From: Pyrenopolyporus hunteri
Taxonomy: Eukaryota; Ascomycota; Sordariomycetes; Xylariales; Hypoxylaceae
Assembly: GCA_902806595.1 (NCBI GenBank)
Contig: CADCXC010000046.1
Span: 434,001-498,000, forward strand
Direction: 5' to 3'
DNA length: 64,000 bases
Below are positions 34,462-45,762 of this stretch, piece by piece. The position numbers and the translations under genes are program-made. The notes under the pieces were generated by a model, which did not search any database, was not told the DNA's origin, and saw only the letters and a list, made by a program, of their open reading frames with translations. The first letter of the stretch is position 1. Each line of letters begins with the position of its first letter.

Positions 34462-35924
34462 GATTTATGTTATTCTGATACTTACACATATTGTCCTAGT
34501 TCTATGGAATAGGCGACTTTTATACTACGAGTGGAAGTTATAAGAAGAGAATGAGTCATGCATGAATCAACGCCGGGTTTCTTAGTCACACCGGAATTCG
34601 GTCTTGGGGTAGTATTCAGACGAAGCTGTAATTAACGACAGTTGGTAGTTATTAACGTGGGGTACATTTGTTCAATAATATAAGCAAGTATTCTCCTTCG
34701 TAGCAATCGCTCTCGCTCAGGGGGGTAAAATAAAATAAACAGTTATAGGTTCAGGGGCTTAAGGCGAAGATGATCGCCAAATAGCTCCGTTGATAGTGCT
34801 TATAGCAGTAAAGCTATTATTTTGCGGGGTACGGGGTCCCCAGAGATGTGGAGGGGTAGCGTGTTAGCCTTCTACAACAGGTACCTACTGACAACCTTTA
34901 GCGAATGACCTAAGAGTCAAGCTAGGTAGTTAATTGAATCACAGGATCGTTTAGGCATTGTACAGCATATAGCATTATAACTCACAGTGGAATTTTGCGT
35001 ATACCAATTGTAGATGCCTAGGTGTAGTTGGAGTAGGTGACCAAGTAAAATGTAAAATTATCTCGATGTAAATATAGGTAGGTAGATAATACCTCGTCAT
35101 AATCCGATAGCATATAGATTCATGTACCCTAGCATTATAATACCGGCGCCTATATGGTCGGGTGTCTAATCACTATGATTGCCGCAAGGTGGGCGCTAAA
35201 GCCCCTATATTTACAGTGGCTTATAGCTGTTAATATACGCTATGAGACAGGTATATTTTTGGGAATCCTTGTAGGGGATGGGCCTGCCGCGATGCACATC
35301 ATCGAATTGGCATATATTTTCTACCTGGGAATAAGCATTTTTCAACTTTCATAAGTTTGCACAAAATATTTACTCTTTATGGTAACTCTTTAGGCCATAT
35401 TCGCGTCTCTATTGGTTCGGGTGAATTCGTGATTGCAAACCATTTCCTTAATTGATGTGACAGTGCCCGGAGGGCGCATACGCCGTATGCAGATGGGTTA
35501 CGGGGTGGCTTGAAGGATTTCTCCCTCCTTATGAAAAAAAATAAAACAACCTATGAACAGACTCTCGGGTACGAAGTTTTCTACCAACCTATCAAGTAAT
35601 GATACTAGTCACCATGAATTACCAGGAAGAGAAAAGATTAGTTTACAGTCTAGATTCGTAACTCTACGTAATCCGGGCGATGTACGTGGACAAAGCATGA
35701 CTATCCTGTGTCATGCGTGGTCTAGTCTACATACAAAAGAGGCTTGAGTCGTAGCGCACTTCCCCCAACAGCATGAAAGAGCTCTCATATGGCCAATTAG
35801 GCCGACATAACATAACTTGTCATCAATCTCGTGCCACCATAGAGCTAGCCGATGAGAAAGGAAATGCAGAAAGCAAGAGGAAGGCCGGCGTGAGAGTCAT
35901 GGCCGATCATCTAGAGATCGTTAC
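34462..35924. other. 1.5 kb intergenic region, no gene recognised
   Basis: Contains a 66-codon hydrophobic frame at 35154-35354 with no clear family. AT-rich throughout with a GGTAGGTAG repeat near 35075-35086. Confidence 0.5.
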
Positions 35925-37046
35925 CTAAGCGCAGGGGTCGACGCCGTAGTGGACCGTGACCTGGCTCCAGAGATGCCGACACTCGTCGCTCGTGTTGCGG
36001 CGCAGCTTCTCCCGCCCGATGGCCTGGCGGGCGGACTCGGCCTGGCAGCGGAAGCTGCCGAACCGCCACTCCTGGCGGGTGAAGCCGGCGGTGCTGGCGA
36101 GCGTGAGGATGGCCTCGAGCTCGTACGTGAACTTGCTCTGGAAGAAGGCGTTGAGGAACGCCTCGTTCACGATGCAGCCGGGGCCCTCGATGTGCAGCAC
36201 GCGGCACTGCGGGCCGAGCGCCCGCGGCGCCGACCGGATGCGGTTCATGCGGAGGCGCGGGACGTAGTCCCCGACCACGAACCGGCCCGCCTGCGACTGC
36301 GCGAGGAGGTTGTCGACGCCGGCGCGGTAGAAGAAGACCAGCTTCGAGGCCGAGGTCACGTGCGGAGCCGCTTGGGCTGCTCGGCCCGCAGAAGGTTCCG
36401 GCGGGTTGATGACGGTGGCGTAGACCTTCCCGCACCCTCTGATGGCTCCTAGCAGCATCTGGTGAGTGCATTTGGGCGGAAGGTTGGTTAGCCATAGGGA
36501 AGTGCTTTGGTCTTCGGTTATATCGGCGGACTGGTTAGAAGCTAGGAAGATGTTACCGCCATAGTTCTCTGATATGCCCGTGGCCGCGAGCTGCTGTTGC
36601 CAGATGGAAGGATGGAAAAGGCGTCTGGCAACCCAGGTAGACCATCGACCCATAGGAACGTATCCTTCGTCGTTCGCTTCCTCCCGCGGGGCAGTGGGAA
36701 CATTTATTATGTTAACAGGGCGGATGAACCGGGTAGGTGAAATTCGGTTGTATTGTCTATTGTCGGGTCTACCGTTTGGGTGTTCTTCTCGGTCATCGGC
36801 GACTGGTTCTTCTTGTCCGGGAGTATAGCGACTCGTCCCCGAAGAATTGGAAATTGTTGGGCTTAAAGTATCTAACTCAAAAATAGTCGTTGGCTGGTTG
36901 GGACCGTTTCGAAATAGAGACCGGTCGAGTACAGAAGGGGGTTGCCAAAGATATTGAGACTCGGCGGCTCGGCGTGCTCCAATGCCCTGTAGGTATCCAG
37001 GACCACGTTGACGGGAGGGGAGTCCGCCGAGGTTTCGAATATCCAT
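35925..37046 (-). CDS. RRM-like RNA-binding protein of unknown function
   Basis: Single exon, 373 aa. The first 170 residues are disordered and Pro/Arg/Asn-rich. From about 183 to 250 a pattern fits an RNA-recognition motif: SLWLTNLPPKCTHQMLLGAI as the first strand and helix (RNP2-like LWLTNLP), GKVYATVI as the second strand, SKLVFFYRAGVDNLL as the RNP1 strand and second helix. A second similar unit may follow (CRVLHIEGPGCIVNEAFLNAFF to EWRFGSFRCQAESARQAI, about 290-350). The canonical RNP1 aromatic set is weak, so RNA binding is likely but not certain. Third-codon GC is very high in roughly the last 170 codons and ordinary before that. Similar proteins are, to my recollection, common as lineage-specific families in filamentous ascomycetes. 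Confidence 0.65.
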   Translation of the reverse strand: MDIRNLGGLPSRQRGPGYLQGIGARRAAESQYLWQPPSVLDRSLFRNGPNQPTTIFELDTLSPTISNSSGTSRYTPGQEEPVADDREEHPNGRPDNRQYNRISPTRFIRPVNIINVPTAPREEANDEGYVPMGRWSTWVARRLFHPSIWQQQLAATGISENYGGNIFLASNQSADITEDQSTSLWLTNLPPKCTHQMLLGAIRGCGKVYATVINPPEPSAGRAAQAAPHVTSASKLVFFYRAGVDNLLAQSQAGRFVVGDYVPRLRMNRIRSAPRALGPQCRVLHIEGPGCIVNEAFLNAFFQSKFTYELEAILTLASTAGFTRQEWRFGSFRCQAESARQAIGREKLRRNTSDECRHLWSQVTVHYGVDPCA

Positions 37047-40000
37047 GGCGAAGTTAGGTATGCTTTTATTGCTTCGAGGGTCGCCACCGGTTGTGCGTTA
37101 AGGAAGTGGAACAAGGAGAGAAGGTCTAGCTAGCAACTTATCTTTTAGCATCCATGCAACATGTAAGTATCAAGCTGCATAACGATAGGAAAGAGTCGTA
37201 GTATAAACAATCCGACCTCCTATCCGAGGAGTTTTACGTGAGGTCTATTACGAAAGCAATTTTGTACGAGTATAAGGACGAGTCCCAAGGGTGAGGAGTT
37301 CAGGATGAGATATCTGAAAAGGGAAAAGTGTTAAGTATGAGTAGTAGGTAATTTGTCCGTCTTTGCTCAAGTATGGGTTACCGAGTGGTTTCTGCGGGCT
37401 CGTACCGATGATAAGTCATCGCGAGCTAATGTAAAGGGAATGTTGGATCGTCGGATGTTTTTAAAAGGATTGTTCCTTACCATTTACTAGCAAATCTTGT
37501 AAGAGGTATTGACGATGCTATGAGATGACGGTTTGAGTTGTAGAGGTTAGGGTTAGATGGACTGCGAAGGACGATGGCAGACGACTTAAATAGTCGGAGG
37601 TACTCGAATTTAGTTATTTGTTCCCAAGGTCGAATATAGGCTTCGAAAGGTCAGTATCTGCCTGAATTTTTGTTTCCATGGAGACGAACACGAAAGTATG
37701 CGAATATTGTGCATTGAAGTCCGAGCACTGAGGCCATAATTCATATACCGCAGGCAGACATTTAAGGCCTCGGGACAGGTTGAGGATTTAAGGAAGGGAG
37801 ACAAATACTGTACCTTAATTTTTTCTGGATGATTATATATCGTTTAGAGTGAAACATCCGCTAGCTGCTCTTTCGCTATTTCAACAATAGATAGACCGTT
37901 GCCTCCTTGTGAAAATATAGATGGCTTTGTCTGAAGTTGGAAGGCTTGCTGCTAATGTCTATATTCTCTATTCAGTTTTGAGTGATGGAACATATGGTTA
38001 TATTAAAGAATAGGCTTACCAAATATACTCTACCCTCCCGCTAAATCTACGAAGCGGTGGTATGTTTTCACGTCTTATTGAGTGATATGTTGATCGTAGT
38101 TGCCTACTAGACCTGCATCGCTATCAACTCCTCGGGATGGCTGCCACCTACCTACCTACCTACCTACAGACCTACCTAGGTAGATAAGTAGATAGGTAGG
38201 CATCTGTACCTGATGCCTTGTTGTAAGATTGAGAGGACCCGAAAGGAAAATCTCACCAACTAATATACTAGGATGATCTAAGTTCGTTCCTTGATTATTA
38301 GCTATTAGGGTAAATGACTAATATCATTGATTCGCCCACCGATAGGTCTTGTATTAGAATCTATTTAGTGAGCGGTTGTACAAATATCAAACTGACCTGG
38401 TAGTCTACCAAATGACTCAATATCGACGATGACGTAACAATCATTTCTATAAGGCGTGTATGTCAAACGAGTGAAGAAACCTATGATTAAGTCTCTTAGA
38501 TAACTTGTTAATTATTCTTATTCCTTGTTGATAATACCCCGAGAGTGCTAGACTCCCGAAACCACGTGGTCGTACATATAGACAACTAAAGATTGATGAT
38601 ATAGCCTCTCAAGAATTCCCTTAGATACCTAGGTACCTAGGTAGTTTTGATGACCTCGTGAGAAACCGTGCTCTTGTTCTTTTTGGGTGTTATACTTGGC
38701 TTCTGGTCCGAGCTTGAGTAAGGTCAGAGACGTGACCTCCATAAAGGTATTCGTCATTTAGAGTAAATGTGTATTACAGCAATTTCATCAACTAGCACAC
38801 AAGAAATTAGAGTTAGGGTAGCGCAACTTATCTAACAGTCTACCTGAGATATAGAAAAGGGAGGGGGACGGGGGATAGAGGAAGAGGGTTGATGCACGCG
38901 CATTTTCTAGCATATTTCCAATCTCAAGACGAAGGGGAGTGTTATCGAGAGAAATCTTTCATGTAGTCCTGTTGAACTCGTAGTTAGTTTTATTCTAGCG
39001 GTCAAAGTCAATATCGGTGACATTTGAAGTTGTCTTGGTGAAGATGGGGTAACTCGAAATTCCGTTGTGGAAGGGGGAGGAGGGCTTGTTGTTTATTTCA
39101 CTCGCCCCCGGGGAGTGACCTAGTTTCACCCGCCTCTTGATTTTCATTATAGGTTTCAAGCTTGGAGTAGGAATCAATATCCGATGTACTTAAACTACCC
39201 TGGCTAGAATCTAAGATTGAACTCGGGCCGGGGTTGGGATCTACTCCATAATTTCAGCGTATCGGAAGGGGGTCATATAATGCCTCCCCACCTAAAACGT
39301 AGGGAGTTGAGATAAGCCCTGTCTAATACCAAGGCCATTGGATCGCCACCTTTAGGAAGCGTGTGCGCTAGGAATCAATCTAAAGTGCGTAGGATACCAG
39401 CATATTTTTTGTTGGTGAGAGGGGAAAAAGGGGGGTGGGGAGAGGAGGCGGTAAAAAAAAAAAATAATAATAATTAGGTATTGTACGTCTGACCGTTAAA
39501 CATGACATGAGAAAGGTAAGGGGCTGATCCAATTCTACGCAATCGGAGGGTTTTTTTTGTTCTAGAAAAAACACCAGAAGATCATTTCCAGTAACAAATT
39601 ATGATTATCTACAGCTTCAATTTCCTATTTACTCAATGAATCGGTTCATTTTACGTGCGTAGCACTAGACAAGGGTTGTCCTGAATCGATCCGTGGATAC
39701 AACTTGGATGGAAAGGCGTCAAACCGTTGCTGTCTTCCGATACGCCCGAAACATACCTGGGTAGGTAGGTACATAAGGTAGGTACGGAGGTAAATTCCGA
39801 TAAATCCCCTAACTTCCGGTTCCGTCCTGCATAGTACGGTATGTAACGTCGTCGATCATGTAAACGAACAACTTCAGAAAGGGTAACGATTCGAAATTAA
39901 AAAAATATTGCGCGTTGGTGAACTCGAGATTTATTAATTTGGAAGGGGAAAGACAAACGAAATACTCAATAAGATAATACTCGAGCCGGATTACCTGGGG

Positions 40001-40098
40001 TTGGGTATCACATCCACTTGCTGGGATACGTTAATATATACACATGTCGACCTTGTCGTAGTCGTATTCGTTGTCCACCCAAAATTAGCTCGCCGAGC
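37047..40098. other. 3 kb intergenic region with tetranucleotide repeats
   Basis: No gene recognised on either strand. Contains (ACCT)n/(AGGT)n at 38147-38200, palindromic CCTAGGTACCTAGG at about 38627-38640, and GGTAGGTAGGTAC near 39760-39785. An A run is at 39453-39463 and a T run at 39551-39558. Confidence 0.5.
38147..38200. repeat. (CCTA)n microsatellite with palindromic centre
   Basis: About five ACCT units are followed by the palindrome ACCTAGGT and then AGAT/AGGT units. It is the longest member of the dispersed TACC/GGTA repeats seen between genes throughout the window. Confidence 0.8.
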
Positions 40099-41770
40099 TC
40101 ACCTCCTCCATATGTCCTCGCCGAGCACGACATACATTTCATCGCGGCTCATGCCGGGCTTCCAGGGGAGGTATCGTTTGCAATTGTAGCTAAATCGTAT
40201 GATCAGCACAGGGTCTTATGCCTATTATCCCCACACACATAATCGATTCTACTCACGTCCAATTAAAGATGCCTGTACATATGGACCTGCAGCTCGCGAT
40301 AAATTTTCGCATTTCGGGGCCGGCACCGCGCTCCTCGCCAACTTGTATTAACTGCGGCTCCAATGCTTCGAAGTCCAGATAGGCTTGGCGGATCATCTTG
40401 CTTGCTTCGTCGATGGCTTCTTGAGGCGTGAGGCCCTTGTGGTAAACGAGAAGTGGTATGAGGTTGTCGACATGTTTGCATTGCTACAAGATGTTAGTAC
40501 GTGCAACGTATCCGGGGCGGAGTGGCATAGTTACAAGTTCGTGCCGTGCAGATACAATATCGTTCATCCTGTTCGTCGTTAGTAATCAAGGGGCTCAATG
40601 CAGATCATGCAGGGCACTTACACCCAGATGATGATATCAGCCAGCTCTATGGCCTTCTCGACCAGCGCATGATCGAAGAACCAATCGGGAAAGGCGGCGT
40701 TGTCGGTATATCTAAGGCGCTGTTAGTCCGAAAGCTTGTCTGAGAACATACTCGGGGTAGCAACTAACAGAATGACCGCCAACGTGGACATGACGGCGGA
40801 GGAGTCCATACGGATCTTGCAGTATGCGTCGATATCTAGGATATTTCCCTTATCGAATTCTTCTTGGAGGCGGGATGCGGCTGTACAGTAGTCGACCATG
40901 ACCTTGAAACTCCAATTCTTCAATGAGGCTAATGCACCAGGTCAGCAAACAGATCCACCTTCGACAACTGAGTCTGCCTTACTGGATACACATTTCTCTC
41001 CCATCACGGCGGCCCATTCATGCATGGATTGTACGGTCGAAAAGTCAGGGGCTATCGTGGCAGGGTCGATGCTAGCAGGCGAACTGTTGAATAGACATTC
41101 GTGGAACAACTCCGTTGTCTGCTTTTGGTGAGCCGCCACCTCCTCGGGCTTGTTATCGAAATCGCCAAAATCGTAGGCTATGAATGAGGACGTTGTTAAT
41201 GAGTGCACTACTACTATGAGCTTGCTGTTTGGTCATCTCACCATCGTCCCAGTAATAGGTCTGCCATACGTCAGTATTTTTTTTCTCCCCCTTAAAGTTG
41301 GCTTCTCGAGTGTTGGCCTGTTTAAACTCACCCAAGCAACCCATTTCACTAGCACAACCAATCCTTCAAAGTCGGCCCTTGGGGCGGTCCCCCGAGCAAA
41401 GATACAAGGGTCGATTTTGCGGTTCCGCTTTAAATCTGTCTGGTCGTTGATCCATCTTAAATCCTTATTAGAATTGAAATAATGATGACAGTGCACGCGT
41501 GTCCCCTTACCTTGATCGCCACAGCTCCACTTCCTCCTCTAGCTTCTCGTCTGGGGGTGCTAGTTCCAGATCCCACGGGCATAGAGCAAAAATATCTGGG
41601 ATTTTGACCTTCTGGCCGACGCACTTCTCAAGAAGCAAATCGACGTCCGACCGCTTGATTGTTGGCGTCTCGGTGGTAACCTTACGAAACGGGCGTAGGA
41701 TTGCCTTGATGAAGGACTTGTAAATGGCCGGTAGGCTCGTGGAAGACGGTAGCGGTGAATGGGAAGACAT
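40099..41770 (-). CDS. Class I terpene synthase (sesquiterpene cyclase type)
   Basis: Nine exons: 41511-41770, 41332-41455, 41242-41260, 40983-41177, 40769-40928, 40622-40711, 40535-40568, 40257-40483, 40099-40189. They sum to 1200 nt, 399 aa, and every junction agrees in phase. The joined chain has the aspartate-rich motif DDAYD (Asp133, 134, 137) after TYYW, the NSE triad NDIVSARHE at 285-293, and an Arg375-Tyr376 pair in CKRYLPW, the three metal and diphosphate binding elements of fungal class I cyclases. KIPDIFALCPWDLELAPP near residue 55 is the usual N-terminal block. It should ionise a prenyl diphosphate, probably farnesyl diphosphate, and cyclise it; the product cannot be predicted. 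No P450, transporter, prenyltransferase or regulator lies within this window beside it. It could be active or silent; no frame damage is visible. Confidence 0.85.
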
Positions 41771-44700
41771 GATTAGTAAATGATCTGGTTAGTGATCTGT
41801 GGTCCTTTCCGGAAACCAAGGGGAGCCGTTATCCCTTTATATAAAAGAAGAATCTTGGCCTGCCATGCCGCAAACAGCGTGATGAGATGACCTAAGCCAT
41901 GGAAGTCAGCCATGGAAGTCAGCCGTGGATACCAAGGTATGCAACTACGGAACATGGCGTCTTGTCTCGCGTGGCCAATCACGGAGGTCAAGCATACCAC
42001 TTACGGTATCATTGCTATGTTTCATTGACCCCATCGTCTATCTAAGGTGTCCAGGACCACGGTCTGCTTAGTTTGACAGCGTATGCAAGAACGGGGTTGT
42101 TATCCTCGCCCTACGCTCGACCTCGTGACAATCATATTTTAGATGCATTGCCAGAAGCAGCTATTGAAGTGACCCTTGCCACTTCATAGATTCCGGGTAT
42201 TTTCTTGCAGACCCTTTCTTAGGAAATCTTATGCCTGTCCCTGATAACTCGAGTGCTGGTATTTGGCTAGCCACTCCGGTAAACTGACCCACCGTGTCAC
42301 AACTGCCATGTTACATAGCGGTTTATACCTACCTACCTACCTTACGTAGGTAGGTATCTATGCTCTTTTTCCATTGGCCCGTCATCCACATTACTTAACT
42401 CTTCTGCTAGGCACAATACGTAGGAATTCGACGTCTCATTGGCTGACGAATCGTCGGTCTCCTGCAGTTACACTCAAGCCCTATCCCTACTGCTGGAAAA
42501 ATGATAGTTTGTAATACATATCGTAAGGCTTCAGAAACGTGCTGGTTTACTAGGGGTTTAATTGGGGGCTCTAGCCGTCACCTGCAGCTGTTACCCACAT
42601 CATCCGAAGCTATCCTTGGAATTATTGCTTGCGGGTTGATGGTAGATGTTTTCTAGAGCTATCGCCGGCGGTTGCCAAGGCTTCCGCTCGATCAGCGCAT
42701 ACGCTTTGAGACGAGAGTTAGACGATCGATAACCCCGCCAGTTTGCTATACCCAAGGGTGTAATAATAATACGGAAATGATCCACTGCAAGCATTGGACG
42801 GCTCCTTGCCCTGGCGATACGTGAATCCACCAACCAACTAGCCACCTACCTAGGTAACCAACCAACATTATATCCTTTGTATGCACCCTTCCAGATTCTG
42901 TCCTACTGTAGGTAGGCAACCCCTATGTTGTTCCTGAAATATAGGTTGCCATTCATTTTTCATTTTTCATTTGACCCTTTGGACATCACATCACCGCATA
43001 TGAGGCTTGCTCATTATATACCCAGGTAGGTATGGTAATTTAAATGGTCACTTTGACTTCCCCTTGTTCGGATAGATAGTCGAGGCACGTGGACGAATAC
43101 CTGGGCATGTCCTGCATGTGTATCCGGGGCCTCCGCCGAGCGCGTGTGGTACGGGGTGCCTTGTCAGTATCACAAATCACAACTACTTCAGCGTCCGGGT
43201 CGTTCTAGGACTGTTTCACGTGGCGCTCCCCCGTTAGAATCAACACACGTCTAATGAAACTTGCGTAATAGTGTCGTCTCTCAATTACGGTACGCGACCT
43301 TGCCGTGGCATGGTTGTTGCCCTCGCTTTCCGGTAAGTTCCTCTTTTCTCGCTCACATCAGCAGCGCTGATCCAGAACAGATGTTACGTTCCCAGCCTTC
43401 TTGCGGCGAAGGGCCTTGCGGGGGAGTTCCGGGAAGGTAGGTCGGGTACGGGTAGCTTCAATCATGCTGGAGAGTGCAACCCCCTGCGGCTATAGCACGA
43501 CGCCTCTTATAAGTGCTATAGGCATGTTATGGGCATAGTAGCGGCCCGAGACGGTACGCTAATTCGGTGTGCCTTTTTCGGGATTACGCACATGTGGTTT
43601 GCGTTACACTACCTGAACCAGGATATAGGTAGTAGCTAATGAGACTTAAGCACCTAAATAGGTAACTATGCTAGTGGATCGACCCCCCTAACTTCAGCCG
43701 CAAGGGGATTGTGACCTACATATCTAGCTATATGCGTATTAGACATATGTAGTAGAATCACCAACCTTACCTAAGTGGTTACATTTATCCAATCTTTTAA
43801 CAAAACTGGCTCGTTTCGGCCGTATGATTCTCAACGGGTAAGATACTACCTCGAGTCCCTTCGGCTCGCGGGCTATCGGTTTACAATACATCGGGCCGGC
43901 TGGGGGGGGGGGGTTACCCAGTGTAAGCTGATAGTGGGCAACCCACTCGACGTAGTAGGAAGACCTACGTACCTACACACCTACATATAGCCGGATAACA
44001 ACAAGGCTGGATATAACTGACGTTGACGAAAGTAAATTCGATAGGTGGGGTAGCTGTAATCATATGAACTGCATTCAAGGTACGGCTCAAGATACCTAAG
44101 ATAGGTATTTCATTACCTCTTATTCACTCGACTCTCCGTGGGGCTTGGGATAGAGGAGGATAGATAGACGCCAAGTGACACCGATAAGCCTCTGAGTTTT
44201 CTGCATAGCACGTAAGGCCTCGGATAGTGATGAGCTGGCATCCCAACTTACTATTTCTCTGCCATACATACTGGCACTAGTTACGCATCTACACGAGCCC
44301 CGGATAATGCGTATCAATTAATATTCACGACTTAGCGCCAGAGATATCAATATGGACTTAGTATCTCGCAACGAGTCCTAATCGCTAACCGTTTACTTAC
44401 CTAGGTAATTAACACCTAGTGGCCGGAGGGGCGCGTAGATGCTTTGGGTAACTAACTACCAGGTAGGTAGTGCTAGTAGGCACCACATATACTGATCGCC
44501 CTCCGAACTCTGAAGACTCCGCATACCAGGTATACTCGCACTTGTTCCGCGTTTCTCACAATCTAGCCCTTGCGCTCTAGACGCCTAACCCATGTCTAAA
44601 CCCATGCCGTTGGCAAATAGTCGATACGACGTGCTTTTGATAAAAGGCCTTCAATGATAATCGGATACCCAGGTAGTATACTTATCCTCCGGAGAGATCC

Positions 44701-45762
44701 ATATAATGTAGTTCCACTCTCAGACGAAGTCTATCACATGATGCTCATACACGTCTACTAGTCATGAAGTAAGGGTTATAACGGTTAGGCGAAAAAAAAA
44801 AGGAATACACAAAAGTCCCAAAATTTCCCAAAATTCCTACCTAAGCATCGACTATCATACGCTAAAGGATTGGCCTAACTGGATACATGTCTAAGGCCAT
44901 TTATAGTTCCTCTTGCCTAGAGCACTATCGCTTCTGGTCCCCTTTGGGTAATCCGCGCTGTACCTACCTACCTAGGTACATAGCCTACCTAGGTCGGTGC
45001 CACCTACTTGTATTTGTATTTGTATTTGTACGTTGGGCTTATCTCAGCGGCCCCAGAGTGCTTCGAGGGGGGAGGGCACGTTTTAGCGTCCTTCGCCCCG
45101 GCCCGGCCCTCGCTTCGAGCGCAAACCCCTCCCCTGGCGCCCTCTGTAAAAATGCCCTGAGCACAGCCCATCCCTACTAGGTAAATCTCATTTAATACAG
45201 CACTTATAACGCCTAGGTATTTCCCTGGATGCCTATTACACAACCATCCCATCTACCTTGTAGGGCAATGATTACTTCTATAACCCCCCCAGCGACGCAC
45301 CTGCGGGGTACCTGGAACCGGACAGGCCAGGAACTGAACAGTCATGGATTCTAATAACGCCATCCCGTCTATGACACTGGACGTGATAGCCGTCGGCGGG
45401 GTAAGTGGTATCAGGGTAATATTGATGAATATCGATAACTAACCGCTTGGCCGAATACCGGGGGGTGGTAGGGTTGCGAATACGATGTCGGGATTTGACT
45501 GCGCGTGCGCTTTTCATTGGAGTGGAAGGACGGCAGATAAGGTATTGTACGATGAGAAGCTGACAATATCAAGGAGGTAATACTCAGCCTACTTACACTA
45601 TTTAATTTGCTTGATTATGAATAACAAAGAGACAGTAACCCTGCTTCTTTAGGTTTTGATACAAGTCTTTCAAACAGCGCCATCCGAGTATCCAACTCAT
45701 GCGCCCATTCACGTATACCAAAAAGAGGACTATTCCATATATACACGTCCCGTGTTCTTATC
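41771..45762. other. 4 kb intergenic region, no gene recognised
   Basis: Contains a tandem GCCATGGAAGTCA duplication near 41897-41924, TACC/GGTA repeats at 42327-42356, 42843-42857, 44397-44407 and 44961-44995, a run of about 12 G near 43901-43914, and (TATTTG)n at 45010-45028. The 44887-45180 frame overlaps these repeats and is not a gene. Confidence 0.5.

Noticed and set aside
35154..35354. 66-codon hydrophobic frame, vaguely like a copper-transporter tail
   Set aside because: Too short, lacks the Met-rich and GxxxG signature, and no partner exon was found.
35949..36452. 167-codon frame on the + strand opposite the RRM-like gene
   Set aside because: It lies antisense to the GC-rich part of a better supported gene, and long antisense frames are expected in high-GC3 DNA.
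37376..37445. TACCGAGTGGTTT resembling the A box of a Ser/Leu tRNA
   Set aside because: No B box follows within 100 bases and no cloverleaf could be drawn.
37547..37556. Short TTAGGGTTAG stretch
   Set aside because: Less than two telomere units in ordinary intergenic DNA; not evidence for a chromosome end or interstitial telomere array.
39000..45760. Biosynthetic gene cluster around the terpene synthase
   Set aside because: Several kilobases on each side hold no P450, oxidoreductase, transferase, transporter or regulator; the nearest genes are an RRM-like protein and an acyl-CoA dehydrogenase fusion.
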